From Portulaca oleracea (Eukaryota; Streptophyta; Magnoliopsida; Caryophyllales; Portulacaceae): a DNA stretch of 64,000 nt. Positions 9,567-21,317 of the stretch are shown one piece after another. The notes under the pieces are model-generated. The model saw nothing but the letters and a program-made list of their open reading frames with translations. It ran no database searches and was not told the DNA's origin. Position numbers and translations under genes: made by a program. Position 1 is the stretch's first letter; each line of letters starts with the position of its first letter. The stretch lies in the NCBI GenBank assembly GCA_029582165.1, contig CM055886.1:26784669-26848668 (forward strand), written 5' to 3'.

Positions 9567-11288
9567 TGTTAGGATTGAATTCAAATAAGAAACCTCTTCT
9601 AAGGAATTAAATCCATATTGATCTGATTTGATCTTGTAGTGGAATCAAATAAGATAATTAATTTAACAATGTAGGTATTAAGAAAATAAACAAGAACAAT
9701 ATAGAAGTGATGAAGATAAAATCAGAAAATTACTTAGAGGTACCCTAACTTTTGATGAAATGTTTTTCTGGGACCCCAACTTTTCAAAACTTATTTTGGG
9801 TACCTTACTTTTAGGAATAGTAATTAATAGGTGAATTTCCGGCCAAAGATTTGAATTTACCGGTGAGCTTTTGGAGGGAACTTGATAAAGGGTAGTGGAC
9901 GAAAACACCCTGTATTTGTTAGAAAACAAAAAATTGGCCGTTAATAAATCCCTCCCTTCTTCGTATCTTCTTCTATGTCATATGGTATGTATGTCTTCAT
10001 CGTTTCTTCTTCTTTTGTTCTTCCGTATTCTTCTCTGTCACTTCTCACTCAGAGGCATTGAAAGGAAGATTCGTTAAACAAGATTGGAATTCATTGAAAG
10101 AAAGATTAGTTAAAGAAGAGATAAGGTATCTATTTCGCTAAGTATATGTTAGTACATCAAAGTGGGGTAGTTTGGGTTGTGGGTAATTGGGTATGAAGAA
10201 ATTTTGGGGTTCAATTTCGATTTTTGAAAACGAATTTGGGATCTAAAATCAAAGTGTAGTTTTTCCGGTTGTTAAAAACGAATTTGATAATGAATTTGGC
10301 ATATAAATTTTGGGGTTCAACTGCGATTTTGGAATTCAATTGGGATCTAAATTTGAAAACGAATTTGGAATCTTAAATGAATTTGAAAATCAGTCATATA
10401 CTTTCATTCCATAGACCAATAATTACGAATTTCATGTCCCAAAAATTCAAAAAACTCATCTGCCACAGAATTTCAACAGATATTGACGCTCACACCGTTT
10501 TCGAAATTTGCAGGTTCTGGAGAATGGCGATCTGGATAGCGACAATGGCGAAGTGACGAACTCAACCGAGAATGGCGAAGGGACAATGGCGAAACAACAA
10601 TGTCGAAGAACACCTAAACCCTAAATCAGATCATACGGACAGACAGAAGAATGCAGATGGGGTAGTTGAAGGGTTTGATTGTCGAATGGAAGGATGCTTC
10701 TCAGACAAGACATAATGTTCCAACACCCAATTAGTGAAGGCGGGGAACTAAAAGGGCGTTAGAGTCAATCTCTATAAAAAAAATTAAGGGTATTGCGGTC
10801 AGTTTACATAATCAATCGGACTTTGGGCGGAAATTTACCTATTAATTACTAATCCTAAAAGTAAGGGTACCAAAAAATAGTTTCCTTAAAAGTTAGGGTA
10901 CTTCTAAGTAATTTTTTGAGATAAGATGTTTACGTGGAAACCCAATACGGGAAAAAACCACGGAAGACAAGATAAAATCCAAAAGAATAGAAGAGATTAC
11001 AAAGAGTATCTTAAATGGCACAACAAGATCAAGAAATAAAGATCTCAAACGGTTATAGCACAATGAGAGTAAACATATCTCAAAGGAAGGGTAACGAGAT
11101 ATAAGGGAGATTACAATTTCATAATAAAAACTCTCAAAAGTGAAATTGAAAAGGAGATCTCACAAGGGTGCCTAAAAGACACATAATTTGACCACACCAA
11201 CCTAGGTTGAATAATCTTGTATTTATAGTAAACCCAAGTAGCTTTAGAATAATCTTTTAGCCACAGTCAACTACTTGGATACTAACCA
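9567..11288 (-). mobile_element. LTR-like sequence hosting a Mutator-like element (tentative)
   Basis: The left end reads TGTTAGGATTGAATTC. After removal of the element at 9723-10918 the rest resembles a plant copia LTR in minus orientation: a TATA-like 'ctataaatac' (minus strand, near 11220), then a leader-like stretch with 'cccgtattgggtttccacg'. The right end is not certain and I did not find a clean target duplication, so 'solo LTR' is a working label. Confidence 0.35.
9723..10918. mobile_element. Non-autonomous Mutator-like element, 9-bp TSD
   Basis: Long terminal inverted repeats of over 100 bp start CA[G/A]AAAATTACTTAGAGGTACCC at both ends. The flanks are AGATAAAAT (9714-9722) and AGATAAGAT (10919-10927), an 8 of 9 match to a 9-bp target duplication. 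The 1.2-kb element has no transposase frame. Its interior contains repeated 'aatggcga' words and a conserved 'ttccggcc' beside the terminal repeats. Confidence 0.7.
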
Positions 11289-11813
11289 GTATCAATCACA
11301 GAAACAAAATAATTATTTATTTCCAAAAATTTGAGTGGAAGTAGAACACTGACCAATAAGAATATTAAATGTACATGACCTTGAGTGTCGTTGACTCATT
11401 GTCCATTCCCCTTGGCCCTTGGTCCACTGAACAAAAGACTGGAATAATGAATTTATTGTGTACACGTACATGATACATGCATGCATTGTTGCATAAATAC
11501 GCAAATTACCCAAAAAATGGACATTATATACTGATGGATTCCCAAGTTTTGAACTGCTGATTTTGTTGATTGCTTAACATGGATATTAATATACTCTATT
11601 GTTTTCCACCAACCAATAACAAATCAAAATCAAATCAAAATCTCCTTGATCAGTCCTTATATACTTGAATGGAATTTGCAAACAGATTGATTACAAACAT
11701 ATTCAATTCTCAGGACTCCTGTTAGGTATCTTTATATCATATCAAAGATTTCAACATTGCTCAATTTTATGCATTTTAATGGGTTTGTTTTGACTCATAA
11801 TGTTGTTGCAGAA

Positions 11814-11869
11814 ATGTTGATTGCCCTTTTGGTGAGTTGTGTATTTGTGGGTGTATTCATATTATATAA
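11814..11869 (+). CDS. Hydrolase exon 1, part before insertion
   Basis: Encodes the start codon and most of a hydrophobic segment (MLIALLVSCVFVGVFILY), probably a membrane anchor or signal. The last five bases, TATAA, are the left copy of the retrotransposon target duplication. Confidence 0.75.
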
Positions 11870-12582
11870 TGTTGGAGGAAAGGGAGTAACGGTATATAAA
11901 ACAATGGAAACTCGCTTGGATAATGCTAAGAGTTGTGGCTTAAAACTCACTTTCCTTAAGAACTATTTACGATACTGTAAATGTTCAAAGGGATAAAACT
12001 TAGCACTTGTAACACTCAAGAATAATAGTTTCTCTCTTGAATCACTCAAATATAGTTGCAGTCTAGACAAGAGTGAAGATGTGATTGCTTAGAATGGTGT
12101 GTATCAAATAGCCTAGGATGTCTCCTATTTATAGGAGAATATCAACCCACTTAGGATGCCCTAGTCAAAGGACAATCAAGAGACTTTAATGGAGGATCAC
12201 AATCTTAATATGACCTTGACCAAGTCAAGTCATATAGCTGTTGGAATATCATTATAATCGGGCTTAATTATAATATCGAATACTAATTACACAAAATCAT
12301 ATAGCCGTTAGCATTTAAAACAATCCTGGCTTTCAATATGACCTGTGTTGGCTCAACACGGTCCGTGTTGGGTGCAACACGACCCGTGTTGTTCCAACAC
12401 GACCCGTGTTGAGCCTAGGAAAGTTTTCCTTGCTCTCTGGAAGACAACACGACCCGTGTTGCTTCCTGTTTCACCCGTGTTGATCATATTCTTATTGTTT
12501 CACTTATATATGATCCTTATACTCGATATACTTTATTCTTTAGGCTATATAATTGTCTTATACTCTTGAAATATTTCCAACA
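11870..12582 (-). repeat. Copia 3' LTR
   Basis: 713 bp, TGTTGG...CCAACA. In sense (minus) orientation it has a cluster of palindromes at 12482-12354, then a TATA box at 12133-12126 (ctataaatag inside an inverted repeat). It is about 20 bp longer than the other LTR because of one extra palindrome unit. Confidence 0.92.
12354..12482. promoter_or_regulatory. U3 palindrome array of copia 3' LTR
   Basis: Four perfect copies of CAACACG-N3-CGTGTTG at 12354-12370, 12375-12391, 12395-12411 and 12445-12461 (arms of 7, spacer GTC or ACC), plus a half site at 12472-12482. All lie upstream of the LTR TATA box. The spacing between centres is 20-50 bp. Confidence 0.85.
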
Positions 12583-13194
12583 ATCCCCTGCTATTTCAAG
12601 AGTATGTAAAACCCTTGAAATAACTTTACTTAAGGAGCTTTTCCCCCGCTATTTGAGATATACATTAACTTGTAATCACTAGAGAAACTCACAAAACATA
12701 TGCCTAATGAAAAGTAGATTACTCTTTGAACTTTTTAATTAGTGTATATGAGCCAAAATTGAATCTAAATCACAAAGTAGACATAGCTTTGAACTTTGGA
12801 TTTAAATTGATCAACTATACTCATAACACACATATATTTTAAATTCTTGAATGTAAATACCTTGACACTATTATCCGGCCTTGTGTCCTTATCCTTCATA
12901 AGTGTTTCAGAACTATAGCTCATAGTTCCTTTATGCGGCCACACATTACACTTATATAGGTAGACTTTGTAACTATACCACCCCTGTAATTAGGCTTTCC
13001 ACAAAGTCTATTAAGAGTACTAATACTCATCCTCTTATCATTACAGATTTCTAAGCATCTCTTGACCTTGGGATAAAAACGATGCTTCCAACTAACGTAA
13101 ACAACTCCGTACTCATTTGAACTTTAGAAATTGGTGGTATTCCAATTCATAAAGTTGAGTCTTTGTTGTGATTAGTAGATATTTGAGCTACACT

Positions 13195-13938
13195 TTAACC
13201 CATCCCCTTTGAAGTACTTTTTATCAAATCTCTAGACAACCCTTTGGTTAAAGGATCGGCTAAATTTTCCTTTGACTTGATATATCTTGAAGTCACTACT
13301 CCATCTCTTATAAGTTGATGTATGTAAGCATGTCTTAAACCAATATGCCTTGACTTGCCATTATAGACATGACTATATACAACAGCAAGAGTAGTTTTAC
13401 TATCACAATGGATTGTGATTGGAGCCATTGGCTTATACCAAACTGGTATTTCCAACAATAAGTTCCTTAACCATTCCGCTTCCTTACAAGCAACATACAA
13501 AGCTACTAATTCCGAAGACATAGTGGAGTCCGCTATGTTAGCTTGTTTCTTAGATCCCCAAGAAACTGCTCCACCTCCTAAAAGGAACACCCATCCACTG
13601 GTAGAGGAGAAATCTCCTTTATTAATCCAACTCGCATCCGAGTATCCTTCTAATACCGAAGGATCTCCTTTATATGTGAGTTGGTAACTTTTAGTACCAG
13701 CTAAATATCTTAATACTCTCCGAATTGCAAACCAATGCATATTACTCGGATTACTTGTAAACCTACTTAACATGCCAATTGCATAGGCAATATCTGGCCT
13801 TGTACTTGTCATAGCATACATGAGACTTCTAATCAACTTAGCATACTCAAGTTGAATAACCGGAGAACCCAAATTTTTCTCTAGTTTCTTACTTAGATCA
13901 TAAGGTGTCATTTGCCGGATATACCTTATCACCTCCAA
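13195..13938 (-). pseudogene. Copia reverse transcriptase C-terminus and RNase H
   Basis: The 247-codon frame carries the copia hallmark after the RT core (SLMYAMTSTRPDIAYAIG), then the RNase H domain with YSDASW, S-S-E-L-V-A, and the HCDSKTTLAV and RHIGLRHAYI motifs. It ends with the ADPLTKGL segment that closes copia polyproteins. It is one frame off from the upstream RT piece (13898-14215), so a frameshift near 13920 separates them. Confidence 0.9.
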
Positions 13939-14215
13939 ACTTGTTCAATATTTTCTCAATGTAGTGCTCTTGAGATAAACTTATCTTATCATTATTTCTA
14001 ATGATCTTAATACCAAGAATTACATCCGCTTCACCCATGTCCTTCATAGAGAACTTCGAGGATAGAAATTCTTTGGTCTTATTAACTTGTTCCACGTCGG
14101 TCCCAAAGATCAACATGTCATCAACGTATAGGCATATAATCACCCCTTTTCCATTCTCAAACTTAGAGTATATGCACTTATCCGATTGATTGATCTTATA
14201 ACCACTTGAAAGCAC
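13898..14215 (-). pseudogene. Copia reverse transcriptase, catalytic segment
   Basis: Contains the catalytic box LYVDDMLIFG and the KFSMKDMGEADVILGIKI block typical of copia RT. It is in the same frame as 14327-15094 but separated from it by at least one stop, and frameshifted relative to 13195-13938. Confidence 0.9.
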
Positions 14216-14326
14216 TACTTCATCAAATTTTTGATGTCATTGCTTAGGTGCTTGCTTAAGTCCATATAAGGACCTTATGAGTTTACAAACTTTCTTTTCT
14301 TGATCTTCAACAACAAACCCTTCGGG

Positions 14327-15094
14327 TTATTCCATATACACTTCCTCTTCTAGTTCTCCATTTAAGAATGCCGTTTTGACATCCATTTGATGGATAACTA
14401 GCTTATGGATAGTAGCTAAAGCTAACAATACACGTATTGAAGCTATCCTAGCCACCGGTGCATATGTATCAAAGTAGTCAATACCATACTTTTGAGTAAA
14501 GCCCTTGACCAAACGAGCTTTATACCTCTCAACGGTACCATCTACTTTCCTTTTCCTTTTAAAGATCCACTTAGAGGTAATTGGTTTACTTCCCGGAGGT
14601 AGGTCAACCAATATCCAAACATTGTTTTCCATTATTGAATCAATCTCATCTTGTACTGCTTCTTTCCACAAAGAAGCATCATGAGATTGCATAGCTTCTT
14701 TAAAAGTTTTAGGATCCTTATCTATGTTGTACATACATAGGGTCTCACTTTCAATTGAGTCCCTTGAACCTTCTACTAAATAAACATAGAAGTCTGAACC
14801 AAAGTCTTTTGGTTTCCTTGATCTTTTACTCCTTCTTAACTTAATACTTTCATCTTCTTCATCATGAATAACCTCATGAGTTGGAAGAACATCTTGTATG
14901 GATATACCCTCATGATTTTCATCTTGAGGCTCAATTAGAGGAACAATATCTTGAGTTATTTCTTTCGGTCTAGGAATTGAAGAGAACCTAGTCTCATAAA
15001 AAATTGCATCTATTGATTCCATTACGGTATTCACTGAAATGTACTCATTTGGCTCAACCACCAAAAAACCTATAAGCTTTGCTATCTTGAGCAT
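14327..15094 (-). pseudogene. Copia integrase tail and RT N-terminal half
   Basis: The first part is a low-conservation linker with a basic KLRRSKRSRKP patch. From about residue 135 it reads the copia RT start: W-K-E-A-V-Q-D-E, then KPITSKWIFKRK, YKARLVKGFTQ, and the catalytic DVKTAFLNGELEEEVYM. The end runs into a stop before the next RT segment. Confidence 0.9.
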
Positions 15095-15287
15095 AGCCTA
15101 TAAAGATGCACTTAATCCCTCTTTCACCTAATTTCCTTTTCTTAGGTTCCGGGACTCTTACAATAGCCCTACAACCCCAAATCTTAAAATACTTAAGACT
15201 TGGCTTTCTTTCGTTCCATAACTCATATGGGGTACTAGAATTTCCTTTGAATGGAACTCTATTCAAAATATAACAAGCCGTTAACAT
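15054..15287 (-). pseudogene. Copia integrase C-terminal segment
   Basis: Contains ACYILNRVPFKGNSSTPYEL and the GCRAIVRVPEPKKRKL stretch, which follow the integrase core in copia polyproteins. The frame overlaps the downstream ORF by about 40 bases in another phase, marking a frameshift. Confidence 0.85.
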
Positions 15288-15327
15288 GGCTTCACCCCAA
15301 AATCCATTACTTAAACCGAAGTTTTGA

Positions 15328-15609
15328 CTACATAGAATTCACCATTTCTTTTAAAGTTCTATTTTTCCTTTCCGCAACCTCATTTTGTTGTGGTGTATAC
15401 GGGGCGATTGTTTCATGAACAATGCCCGTTTCTTGGAAAAACTTTGGATCATAATATTCCCCTCCCCTATCGGATCTTAAAGTTTTAATCAAGGTCTCAC
15501 TTTGAAGTTCACTTCTAGTTTTGTAAACTCTAAACTTTTCAAGTGTTTCATCTTTAGAACTTAAAAGATAAACTTGACAATATATAGAATAATCATCAAT
15601 GAAAGTCAC
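15328..15609 (-). pseudogene. Copia integrase catalytic core
   Basis: Begins TFIDDYSIYCQVYLLSSKDE and carries the second Asp in LRSDRGGEY and the Glu in QQNEVAERKNRTL, so the DDE triad is visible. The piece is out of frame with the gag-protease ORF that ends at 15606, so the polyprotein is broken here. Confidence 0.9.
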
Positions 15610-17108
15610 ATAATACTTCTTACCACCAATTGAAGGTGTACTATGAAAAATTTAGAAGTTCTTTTTACACTTGAGAATGAACTTTTGGTGATTTTATTTA
15701 GCATGCATGTCTTACACTTTTCTATGTCATCATTCAACTTAGGAATCAAATCAAGATTAGACATTTCTTTCAACTTTGTAAAGTTCATATGTCCTAATCT
15801 AGCATGCCATAGAAAGGACTTATTCAAAGTAGACACATGCATATAAGCGAAAATCATGCCATCTTTATTACTTTTTGCATTCAACTTAAACATCTCCCTA
15901 TAAGCATATCCCTTCCCTACAAAAGTCCCACCCTTGGAAAGTACATAATTATCTCCATCATAAACTTGCATAAAACCAAACTTGCTAAGGAGATAACCGG
16001 ATACAAGATTCTTACATACTTCCGGAGCTAAATACACATCATTTAAAAGCAAAGATTTATCGGAAGTGAAAACAAGTTCCACTTGCCCAATGCCTTCAAC
16101 TTTGACCGGATGGTTATTGCCCATGTAGAGTTTCACACCATCATCCGCCGGTTTGAGAGACTTGAATAAACTCTTGTCAATGCAAACATGCCTTGACGCA
16201 CCCGAGTCTATATACCAATCATTACAACCAATGGATACCATGTTAATATGATCCTTAATCATGGCCACGAAGGAATTGGGTTCCTTCTCCTTACTCTTAC
16301 CCTTAGATGTATCTTTGTTCAAAAGACCATGCTTCTTTTTCCATTGGTAACACTCTCTCTTTGTGTGCCCCGATTTGCCACATTCCCAACAAACTTGCTT
16401 AGGCTTTTGAATTCCCTTGCTAGTTTTGTTATGGCTCTTGTTCTTATTCTTGTTTCCCTTATTCTCTTGTACCATATGGACCTTAGATTGCTCTTTGGTA
16501 CCATCTTGTAGGCGTAACTCCTCTTCAATTCGAAGATGGTTAGCCAAACCTTCAAGAGACATAGCCCCTTTCCGGTGCATGAGAGCCCTTTTTGTTTCAT
16601 TCCAAGAGGAAGGTAGCTTGTCAATAATAGAGGATACGACTATGGTTTCATCCATGTTCAAATTGTGTTGCTTGAAGTTACTTAAAATACGTTGAATCTC
16701 ATGGAATTGGTCTAGAATTTTCCTATTATCATCCATCTTAAATTTCATGAATTGACTAACAAGAAAGTTCTTACTTGACGCATCTTCCGACATGTACTTA
16801 GCTTCAAGCATCTCCCAAAGCTTCTTTGCCGTCTCCACATGTTGATAGACATCGAAGAGGGTGTCGCTCATCCCGTTGAGAATGCATCCTCTACAAATGT
16901 AGTCGTCATTCTCCATCTTGAGCCTTTGCCGAGTAGCCTCCGCATCTTCTCCGGACACCTTGTCTTTTACTTGATCCTTAACTTCCATCTCCCGTGGAAA
17001 TCTTGACAATTGCATCTTCTTTTGGAGACTGCTCGGTTGCCACCTTCTCGGCCGAAGGTTCTTGAACCACCTTGGGAGAAATCTCAATGTTAAGCACATA
17101 TGCCACAT
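15606..17108 (-). pseudogene. Copia gag, protease and integrase zinc finger
   Basis: A 500-codon frame. Residues about 60-210 are the copia gag core (LWEMLEAKY...KNFLVSQFMKFKM). A CCHC zinc knuckle CWECGKSGHTKREC is at 240-253. The aspartic protease motif YIDSGASRHV is at about 299-308. The integrase HHCC finger lies around 435-468 (H-x4-H...C-x2-C). The first 37 codons are out of frame with true gag; the real start is the ORF at 17217. The C-terminus loses frame before the integrase core. Confidence 0.92.
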
Positions 17109-17217
17109 TGAGAGTCGTTAGCAAGAAATGCATCTTGCTTTGCCAACGCCGGAAATCCACTCCTTCAAAGCGCTCTAGCTTTTGGAAATTGCTAGACATA
17201 TCACGTAGTGAGGCCAT
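16995..17217 (-). pseudogene. Copia gag N-terminus
   Basis: Starts MASLRDMSSNFQKLERFEGV and continues with FRRWQSKMHFLLTTLNVAYVL, the usual copia gag opening. It shifts frame near 16995 into the 500-codon ORF. The ATG is only about 20 bases from the end of the 5' LTR. Confidence 0.85.
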
Positions 17218-17237
17218 TCCTAAATAGTTCTTAAGAT

Positions 17238-17929
17238 TGTTGGAGGAAAGGGAGTAACGGTATATAAAACAATGGAAACTCGCTTGGATAACGCTAAGAG
17301 TTGTGGCTTAAAACTCACTTTCCTTAAGAACTATTTACGATACCGTAAATGTTCAAAGGGATAAAACTTAGCACTTGTAACACTCAAGAATAATAGTTTC
17401 TCTCTTGAATCACTCAAGTATAGCTGCAGTCTAGACAAGAGTGAAGATGTGATTGCTTAGAATGGTGTGTATCAAATAGCCTAGGATGTCTCCTATTTAT
17501 AGGAGAATACCAACACACTTAGGATGCCCTAGTCAAAGGACAATCAAGAGACTTTAATGGAGGATCACAATCTTAATATGACTTTGACCAAGTCAAGTCA
17601 TATAGCTGTTGGAATATCATTATAATCGGGCTTAATTATAATATCAAATACTAATTATACAAAATCATATAGCCGTTAGCATTTAAAACAATCCTGGCTT
17701 TCAACACGACCCGTGTTGGATCAACACGGTCCGTATTGGGTGCAACACGACCCGTGTTGAGCCCAGGAAAGTTTTCCTTGCTCTCTGGAAGACAACACGA
17801 CCCGTGTTGCTTCCTGTTTCACCCGTGTTGATCATATTCTTATTGTTTCACTTATATATGATCCTTATACTTGATATACTTTATTCTTTAGGCTATATAA
17901 TTGTCTTATACTCTTGAAATATTTCCACA
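17238..17929 (-). repeat. Copia 5' LTR
   Basis: 692 bp, near-identical to the LTR at 11870-12582. In sense (minus) orientation it has palindromes from 17830 down to 17702 and a TATA box (ctataaatag) at 17501-17494. The terminal CCAACA has lost one A. Confidence 0.92.
17702..17830. promoter_or_regulatory. U3 palindrome array of copia 5' LTR
   Basis: CAACACGACCCGTGTTG at 17702-17718, 17743-17759 and 17793-17809, and one copy with a mismatched arm (CGTATTG) at 17722-17738. One unit fewer than in the other LTR, so array length has changed since insertion. Confidence 0.85.
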
Positions 17930-17934
17930 TATAA

Positions 17935-18130
17935 TGTGACAAAACCCCCTCCTCCAAAAATATGTGGGTCAGAAAATGGTCCTCTTGTTACTTCACCCAG
18001 GATTAGACTCAGAGATGGAAGGTACTTGGCTTTTAAATCAAGAGGAACACCCAAGGAAAATGCTAACTACAAAGTTGTTCTTGCTCATGGCTTTTCTGCT
18101 TCAAAGGAAACTTTCGTTCCAGTGTCTGAT
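17935..18130 (+). CDS. Hydrolase exon 1, part after insertion
   Basis: Continues the frame exactly if the retrotransposon and one TATAA are removed. Encodes the Pro-rich linker, the RIRLRDGRYLAFK strand and the KVVLAHGFSASKE segment with the HGF motif. Ends at a GTAAGA donor. Confidence 0.8.
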
Positions 18131-18533
18131 GTAAGAATTCATACAACCCATTTCCTTTCATTAGTTAGAATTGAAATCGTAGAATTAAATCAATGGCTGT
18201 ATGATTCTGATACATTATAGTAATGGAAAAAAAAAGGTACTTATGACGGTAAGTGTTTAATAGAAATTCGCCTTAGAATAAAGCGGTACATTAAATTATA
18301 TTTTAATACGAGATTTTAGTACAAGATCTATATTACTTAATTACTAATAACATTTTGAAGTCAGATTAATGTGTTGAATTTTTTTTCAAATTTACATAGG
18401 ATCGTAAATCGGATTATAGAATCGTGTGATCATATTGCGACTCTAACACGCATACATATGGATCACTAACTAGTAGCAGCAGGCAAATTTCAACAAAAAA
18501 TATGCTAATGCGACCGTGATGAATTTTCTGCAG

Positions 18534-18745
18534 AATTGGCTGCGAGATTTGAGCATATGTCTGATTACAATTGACAGACCAGGATATGCAGAAAGTGATC
18601 CCAACCCCAACAGATCACCAAAGAGTGATGCATTCGACATTCAAGAACTCGCTGATCAACTGCAGCTGGGCCCCAAGATTTATGTCGTAGCAATTTCCAT
18701 TGGGTCTTACCCTTTGTGGGGCTTCCTCAACTACTTACCTCACCG
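18534..18745 (+). CDS. Hydrolase exon 2
   Basis: After the acceptor ttttctgcag. Encodes LITIDRPGYAESDPNPNRS, the FDIQELADQLQLG helix and the nucleophile elbow VVAISIGSYP. Ends in phase 2 at CG|GTATGT; the split Arg codon is completed by exon 3. Confidence 0.8.
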
Positions 18746-18810
18746 GTATGTTGCGACTCCATTCAATATATACATCTTTGTGTGCATGGAACCATCTCAA
18801 CTAAAATTAA

Positions 18811-19202
18811 GGCTCTGTTTGGAAGGGGAGTTAAAAATGGAGAGTAGGAGTTCATAAGAGTAAAGGAGGATGAGAGTATGAGAGGGTTCATAAGGTAAAC
18901 AACTTACCCCTGCTTGGGAGAACAATTTAGAGAGTTCATAAGAATAAAATGTTAATTGACATATTTACCCTTTCATATTATATGTAATTCAATTAGAGTT
19001 AAGGGTATTATGGTCATTTCCCATTGTATATACATTATAACTCAATTGAACACTTGCTTACACCCCAAATTGGGATGTTAAAAAAATAAGGGTTAAGAGG
19101 GGTAAAGGGGTGTAAACCTCACTACCCCTTACCCTCCCTTACCCTCTCTCACTCTCTCCCCAAGCGGGGTAACACTCCTTTACCCCTCTGCCAAGCAGGC
19201 CC
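18811..19202. mobile_element. Harbinger/Tourist-like MITE in hydrolase intron 2
   Basis: Ends are GGCTCTGTTTGG... and ...CCAAGCAGGCCC, imperfect inverted repeats, flanked by TAA on both sides (18808-18810, 19203-19205). Related repeats without the insert at 20992 and 21208 read straight through 'accatctcaac.aaaaacttaa', giving an in-window empty-site comparison. It is GC-biased near the ends and has no coding. Confidence 0.7.
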
Positions 19203-19475
19203 TAAAGCTGATGGTTGACGGACGGTCTAGTGATAGTTTTATACTATTAACACGTCCCCTCACGAAAATCTCCTATTCTACACTTCTCATTCAATTCGGC
19301 CTTAATACTATGTGGAATCATCTCAACCGAAAACTTAAGCAGATGACTGAAGACACATACTGTCCATATGTATGTGAATTCTTGCTTGCATTCAGCACTT
19401 TATTGATCAAAATGATAACATTTCCATATTCTTACATAGTTACATTTGTTATCGATTTGGAATGAATGTTTTCAG

Positions 19476-19743
19476 GCTTGCAGGAGCAGCTTTTATAAGT
19501 CCTATAACCAATTTCTGGTGGCCATCCCTTCCTTCAGAACTTAGCAACAAAACTTTCAGAAAACTACACTTGTTAGAGCAGTTCAGGCTTTGGCTATTTC
19601 ACATATCCCCTCTATTGGCATGGATTTTGCAGATGTTCTTCCCTGTTGTCAGTGTAGATGTTCTTCTTAAGAAGAACCCCCAAGCTTTTAACAAGAGTGA
19701 TCTACACTGTATGAAGATCATGTCACAAAACTCTACTGGTAAG
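19476..19743 (+). CDS. Hydrolase exon 3
   Basis: Starts after 'ttttcag' and completes the split Arg codon. Encodes LAGAAFISPITNFWWPSLPS and the cap-like segment LLEQFRLWLFHISPLL, ending AAG|GTAAAT. The fragment at 250-365 is a duplicate of its middle part. Confidence 0.8.
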
Positions 19744-19801
19744 GTAAATGTTCCCTGCTGCATACCCATTTGAAATTATGCAATTTGGCCTCACTGTGAA
19801 A

Positions 19802-19975
19802 CAAGGTTGTTAAAATCGGAATCCTAAGTCGAAACTATGGGGAAGTTAGGATCGGAATTTAGCTCATGTAGCTAGGATCGTGGATCGTGTGTAAATTGTA
19901 GAATCGTATCGACAATTTTTGAACATAAAATCATAGAATCGTAAATCAAGATCGGGATTTTAATAACTATGCTGT
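19802..19975. mobile_element. Small inverted-repeat element in intron 3
   Basis: Left end 'ggttgttaaaatcgg' and right end 'ggattttaataactatg' are inverted. The interior is built of 'gatcg' and 'aatcgta' words. A related internal piece lies at 18395-18440 in intron 1. The superfamily is uncertain (hAT-like by look). Confidence 0.45.
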
Positions 19976-21135
19976 GAAATGAGAAGACTACAATGTTATC
20001 TTGAAGTTCATCATACAATAAGTGTAGAGACCCAACTTTCATTAGCAGAGAATAGTAATGGCAGAAATTCAAATTTAAATCAGACAAATTTGAATAGGTC
20101 AAATTGGTTAATGAAAAAAATGGAGGGAAATTGATCATGTTAGCTGGACTCTTTCGAGTTGGGTCAGGCCGAACAATATAAATGGACTTAATTCGGGTCA
20201 AACTTAGATTCAACCAATAAAAAAAGAAATTATTGTTCTGAATATTCACTTAAATTGGTTAATGTTAAAATCTGTACAAAAATGTATATCCATCGTTGGT
20301 TGTTTCTGGGTCGTATAAATTCAAGTGGTCGGAGTAGACGATTGCTAGCTCCAGTCTATCTAAAATTATGAGATATGGAATAAGACTGCTAACTCAGACC
20401 CCATTAGTGGCAGAGCTGAGTTTTTTCTCTATAGGGTCCGATTTATATTGAGAGTACTCTGAATATACTTTTGCGTGATTCAACCGTCCATGACTCAAAC
20501 CCATGACCTGATGACCACACGACAACAACTCAACTGTTTCGCCAAATCTCCCCTTCAGTGTAAAGAATATGATTAATTCATTAAAATAATTCACAATCAA
20601 ATGAACAAAAATAAGTAGATATACCATAAATTACTATATTATTATATCGTATATCATGATAATATTTAGAGGTCAATGAGAAAAAGTAACATTAATATGT
20701 TTCAAAAAACTTTTTAAAGATAGTAATTCATAAAGTCCGACTATCAAAACATAAATTTTATGAGTACAATTAACATAAATAGATACTTTTACCTAATAAT
20801 TATAGAGGTGTATAATAGATTTTGTTTTTTTAAATAAATCCATGGACCCCATACTCTACAAAGTGGCTTCACCACTTGTACCCCACACACCCTATTTTGC
20901 AGTTGGATTTTTTTTTGGCGTACTTCCTCCATCTCATATTATTTGTTACTCTAACTAATTTTTCTTTTCTTGTAATATGGAGTATTGTGGAACCATCTCA
21001 ACCAAAAACTTAAGCTGATAGTTGTAGCCTCAGGAATGGTTTTATAGTCTAACACGCCCCCTCATGCGAATGCCTTTTGGGCTTGAAGCGTAGATGCTGC
21101 AAAGGTCTCATTTACCTTGCGCAAATAAAAATATT

Positions 21136-21149
21136 GGGGGGGGGGGGGG
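21136..21149. repeat. Poly-G run in intron 3
   Basis: Fourteen Gs in the last intron, about 170 bp upstream of exon 4. Confidence 0.9.
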
Positions 21150-21317
21150 AGGTGCTGAGATTTGAACCCGAAACTTCTTGTTTAGGTCTAACTCTACTAC
21201 TATATGAAACCATCTCAACGAAAAACTTAAATTGATGGTTGTAGGCCCAAGAACGATTTTATAGTCTAACAAGTATTAAATTTGGATCAGTAGTGACCAA
21301 GTTTGTGTCCTGTGCAG

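Larger units (their letters stand above)
11870..17929 (-). mobile_element. Ty1/copia LTR retrotransposon, recent insertion
   Basis: The 6,060-bp element starts TGTTGG and ends CCAACA (left LTR) or CCACA (right LTR). It is flanked by perfect 5-bp duplications TATAA (11865-11869, 17930-17934). Coding is on the minus strand in copia order: gag, zinc knuckle, protease, integrase, reverse transcriptase, RNase H. Several frameshifts and stops break the polyprotein, so this copy is defective. The two LTRs differ at roughly 16 positions by eye plus one 20-bp repeat unit, indicating a young insertion. A purine-rich tract (AGCAGGGGAT on the minus strand) lies next to the left LTR; no standard primer site is visible next to the right one. 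Confidence 0.93.
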
